Positions 61,073-64,000 of a DNA stretch of 64,000 bases are shown piece by piece. Origin of the DNA: Semisulcospira habei (taxonomy: Eukaryota; Mollusca; Gastropoda; Semisulcospiridae); assembly GCA_036245525.1 (NCBI GenBank), contig BTPG01000005.1:120364417-120428416 (forward strand). Reading direction: 5' to 3'. The notes under the pieces are model-generated. The model had not been told where the DNA came from. It was given only the letters and a program-made list of their open reading frames with translations, and did not search any database. Within the stretch, counting starts at the first letter, position 1. Every line of letters begins with the position of its first letter. The translations under genes were made by a program, and so were the position numbers.

Positions 61073-61106
61073 CTGAATTCACACAATCAACAAGTCATAC
61101 TTATTG

Positions 61107-61197
61107 TAACCCTTTGACTGTTGGTAGCACTTTTTTGCCACAATGATTCCTGTTGGAATCACTGCAACAAAAAGTGCTATTGACAACCTTTGGGTCA
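61107..61197. mobile_element. H2 palindromic element
   Basis: GTAACCCTTTGACTGTTGGT ... CTATTGACAACCTTTGGGT; centre GATTCCTGTTGGAATC. 35 bp upstream (plus sense) of it is the exon 1 acceptor. Confidence 0.62.
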
Positions 61198-61240
61198 ATT
61201 TCGCTCATTCACAAACAAGAATGAAGTAGGGAAGTGGCTA

Positions 61241-61332
61241 TTAACCCTTTGCATGTTGGTAGTGGTTTTTGTCACGATGATTGCTGTAGGAATCATCATG
61301 ACAAAAACCGCTACTGACATGCAAAGAGTTAA
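61241..61332. mobile_element. H2 palindromic element
   Basis: TTAACCCTTTGCATGTTGGT ... CGCTACTGACATGCAAAGAGTTAA; arms GTCACGATGATT and AATCATCATGAC. Confidence 0.7.
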
Positions 61333-61443
61333 AGACTATAACGTACCAGTCACAGGAGCTGCGTTGACCAAGATAGAGCACAAGTAGTACCATGCCACTG
61401 ATTAGCTTGGCACCTGGGAAGGCAACCAATCTAGCACTACACA

Positions 61444-61656
61444 TTAACCCATTTAACCGCATGGCCACTTTCCCCAATTTTACAAGTGTAAATGAACAAT
61501 TATGTACCAGCTGCTGGAGATGGATCGACCATAATAATTCAAGGGTAGTGCCAGATTAGCTTGACACTGTCAGGTGCCAAGCTAATCTGGCACTACCCTT
61601 GAATTATCAAAGTCGATCCATCTCCTGCTGCAGTCCGTTAGGGCTAAATGGGTTAT
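61444..61656. mobile_element. H1 palindromic element (213 bp)
   Basis: TTAACCCATTTAACCGCATG to AGGGCTAAATGGGTTA; arms GATGGATCGACCATAATAAT and complement; centre GACACTGTCAGGTGCC. Confidence 0.78.
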
Positions 61657-61859
61657 TAACCTTGCAGGAATCACTTTGACAATAAGTGCTAGCAATGGCT
61701 TGACGTTATCTGCATAAGAAGTTAGTTTAGTCTCAGGACTACTTAATTTATATTCATTTCAGAAAACTATAAATGAGACACAGTGCCACCATTAGCTTAT
61801 GTCAATCAAAACATGAAGACACTAAGTAAAACAAGAATGGCGAAGCCCTTATGGCTCAC

Positions 61860-63220
61860 ATGTATGACCAATCCACACAATAAGTCTGACCTTTGTGACC
61901 TTGATTTTTCTGACAGAAGCACATGTTCAAAATTAATAAAAGTAAAAGGCTGTCTTTTGAACTAGTAAAATAAATGTTTTCTAACAAATTATGCATTGTT
62001 CACACATTTGTTAACCCCATGACCCTTTACTTTGCAAGGGGTAAACTAAATTAGTATGTACTGAAAGGTTTCATCAGCTACCTTAGTGACAAATCCAATT
62101 GAAAATTTTGCAAAAACCTTTTATAACAAATCATATTACATTTTTACAAAATATATAAAAATTGACATTTTTCACAAATTTGCCAACCTACTGTCACCCT
62201 TGACTCTTCCAAGGTCAACCAAATTAGTATAAAGGTCTTTACCATACGTATCCCTGTACCAAGTTTGGGTTAGAAGTTAAAAATAGTATTAGAGAAAAAT
62301 CATTTTTTTGTCAAAATATGTATAGTTTTTACCTATTGAAAAGATCTTTTCACAGAGTACCCTTGGAGTTTGAAGACTATGGCTTAAACAGTCTCTGAGA
62401 AACTGCCAACGTTAAAGTTTACTACTGACAACAGATGGATGACCGACAGCAGATGTCCGAGTGCATAGACTCACTTAAACTGCTATTGTGCATGAGCTAA
62501 ACACATCAAAAAGTAAACTAAAGCATGCAAAAAGCACCAGTGTGGTGAAGTGCACACTCTGTGGGTAACTGCGACCTATCTGATTCTCCTCCAAACCTTC
62601 AAGCTGTTCCACCCCCCACCCCCCCACCCCCCCACACACACACACAAGCACAAACAAGAAAGGTAAAGCCATTATGGCTTACATGTGTGACCAAGCCACA
62701 TAAATGTGTGACCTTGACCTTTCTAACACGTCACTGAAATGAGGAAGTGTTCAAGTGTCTAAATAAAGGGTTGGCTTTTTTACAAGCAATATGACCCTTG
62801 ACCTTTGAGGGGTCACCTAAATTAGTATGCATAAAAAGGTGTTATCATCAGCTACTTTTGTGCCAAATTTGATTGAAAAGTTTGCAAAACCTTTGATAAA
62901 ATCTATAATTTTATCAAAATAATGGCATTTTTTCACACACTTGCTGACCTCCTGTGACCTTGACCTTTCTGAGGGGTCATCCAAATTAGAATGCATAGAA
63001 AGGTCTCACCATCTGGTATCTTTGTACCAAGTTTGTGTTTGAAGTTGAAAATACTGTTTGAGGAGAAACAATTTGTGTCAAAATATGGCTATTTTTCTTT
63101 ACCCCTTTCAGGACCCCATGTGACCTTGACCTTTGAGAGGTGACTGAAACTGGTATGTTTAGAAAGGTATTGCTACAAAGTGTCTTTGGGCCAAGTCTGA
63201 GGCTTAAACTGTCTCAGAAA
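61860..63220. repeat. Diverged tandem repeat (TGACCTTGACCTTT type)
   Basis: A unit with TGACCTTTGAGGGGTCA, CAAATTAGTATGCATAGAAA, CTTTGTACCAAGTTTG and GAAGTTGAAAATA recurs at about 62,030, 62,200, 62,800, 62,950 and 63,110, with gaps. Diverged relatives are at 13,730-13,870. No coding sequence. Copy F begins at its right edge. Confidence 0.65.
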
Positions 63221-63224
63221 AATG

Positions 63225-64000
63225 TATTTTTCTCTAAAATGTATTTTTTTCGAAAAATACTTACCTATGGCATTACTATATGGAAATACCCCTTAGCTTA
63301 CCGATTTCAGCCAAAGAACCCTTTGTGTGTTTCTACACAACCAGGGACGCAACTCTAGGGAGTTGTAACCAAGAACCCCCCATGAGGCCACGTGAGCAGT
63401 GTAGTCACGCTAGTCTTACTCTTAGCATTACTGGCGGTAAGTGGGGTAGGTGGGAGGGCCCTTTGAGTTATGCCATCAGTTAGTATTGTTCGAAAAATTA
63501 CATTTTAGAGAAAAATACATTTGTTTCCTCAAAATCTATACCAATGGCATTACTATATAGAAGAATAGCGAAAAGGAGGAGGGTGCCGCCCCAAAAACCC
63601 CGTCACTGCAATAAGCCTAGCCCCGAGGAGCAACCTCCCGACGATTTCATCTAAGTGGTACCTATGGCACCTGAGGCGCCTAGAGGGACTGTTGCACTGC
63701 CGTGAGGTCTCCGATGAGGGCCAGATTGTCTCGTTGGCCGGAGGTCTTGGAGATAGAAGCGGGCGAAGCTGGACTCTGCTCGCCACCCGACAGCCGCTAC
63801 AATGTCTCTGACTGCGCAGTTGCGGTCAAATGTGACGCATGCGGCGACAGCTCTGACCTCGTGCGCCCATATCCGCATTCTCTTAGCAGCCTCCGGGGAG
63901 ATATCCGTGTATGCGGAGCAGATGACCCATCGCAGCCATGATGAGATGGTCTGGGCGGAAATGTCAGCTCGGCCCGGGATAAAGGGCAGGAAGAGGCGAG
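63225..64000 (-). mobile_element. DIRS-like element F, 3' part (runs off the window)
   Basis: Left terminus GTATTTTTCTCTAAAATGTA then CGAAAAATACTTACCTATGG, ICR at 63,467-63,560 (TTAGAGAAAAATACATTTG junction), then the recombinase end. Confidence 0.85.
63651..64000 (-). pseudogene. Copy F tyrosine recombinase C-terminus
   Basis: MRIWAHEVRAVAACVTFDRN (box B HxxR) and GWRAESSFARFYLQDL with the active Tyr; a shift after LQDL near 63,745. Upstream, SAQTISSWLRWVICSAYTD-like sequence continues to the edge. Confidence 0.8.

Noticed and set aside
1..64000. tRNA, rRNA or bacterial operons
   Set aside because: No cloverleaf with A/B boxes, no rRNA signature and no bacterial gene organisation was seen by reading; a covariance-model scan was not possible.

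Overview
This is a eukaryotic, animal-type window: one long multi-exon gene on the minus strand whose introns are filled with transposons. I join 20 exons from 61,072 down to 533. All splice phases agree and the result is 1,039 uninterrupted codons. The protein reads as SPEF2 (sperm flagellar protein 2, a central-apparatus protein of motile cilia), from the end of its adenylate-kinase-like region to near the C-terminus. The first exons (N-terminal calponin-homology part) lie beyond the right edge and the last beyond the left edge. The host is probably an invertebrate, perhaps a mollusc. That guess rests on the repeat landscape and is weak.

Most other sequence is mobile. There are seven copies or fragments of a DIRS-like tyrosine-recombinase retrotransposon: G (1-392, minus), D (6,054-12,328, plus), A (20,926-24,082 plus 30,636-30,935, plus), B (24,083-30,635, minus), C (33,059-40,057, minus), E (46,822-54,197, minus) and F (63,225 to the window end, minus). 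The fuller copies have the DIRS plan: split inverted termini, Gag-like ORF, RT, RNase H, a Dam-methyltransferase-like segment, tyrosine recombinase, and an internal complementary region (ICR) that matches the fusion of the two termini. B lies inside A's ICR at the fusion point. All five copies that retain the 5' end show a short intron between a tiny first exon and an exon encoding a Cys/His-rich module. All copies carry lesions.

A non-LTR retrotransposon (16,013-20,130, plus; endonuclease plus RT, RTE-like) occupies the intron upstream of the 20,266-20,455 exon and is bracketed by an exact 25-bp inverted repeat.

The remaining introns hold dozens of short palindromic elements. The largest families are flanked by TTAA, and at 5,174-5,687 there is a piggyBac-like transposase N-terminal remnant next to a matching TTAA end. 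I call these families H1 (~215 bp), H2 (~90 bp), H3, H4 and others. There are also Tc1/mariner-like and hAT-like short elements, and microsatellites, two of which abut or lie close to SPEF2 5' splice sites. B, C, E, F and G run in the same direction as SPEF2 transcription; A, D and the LINE are antisense.
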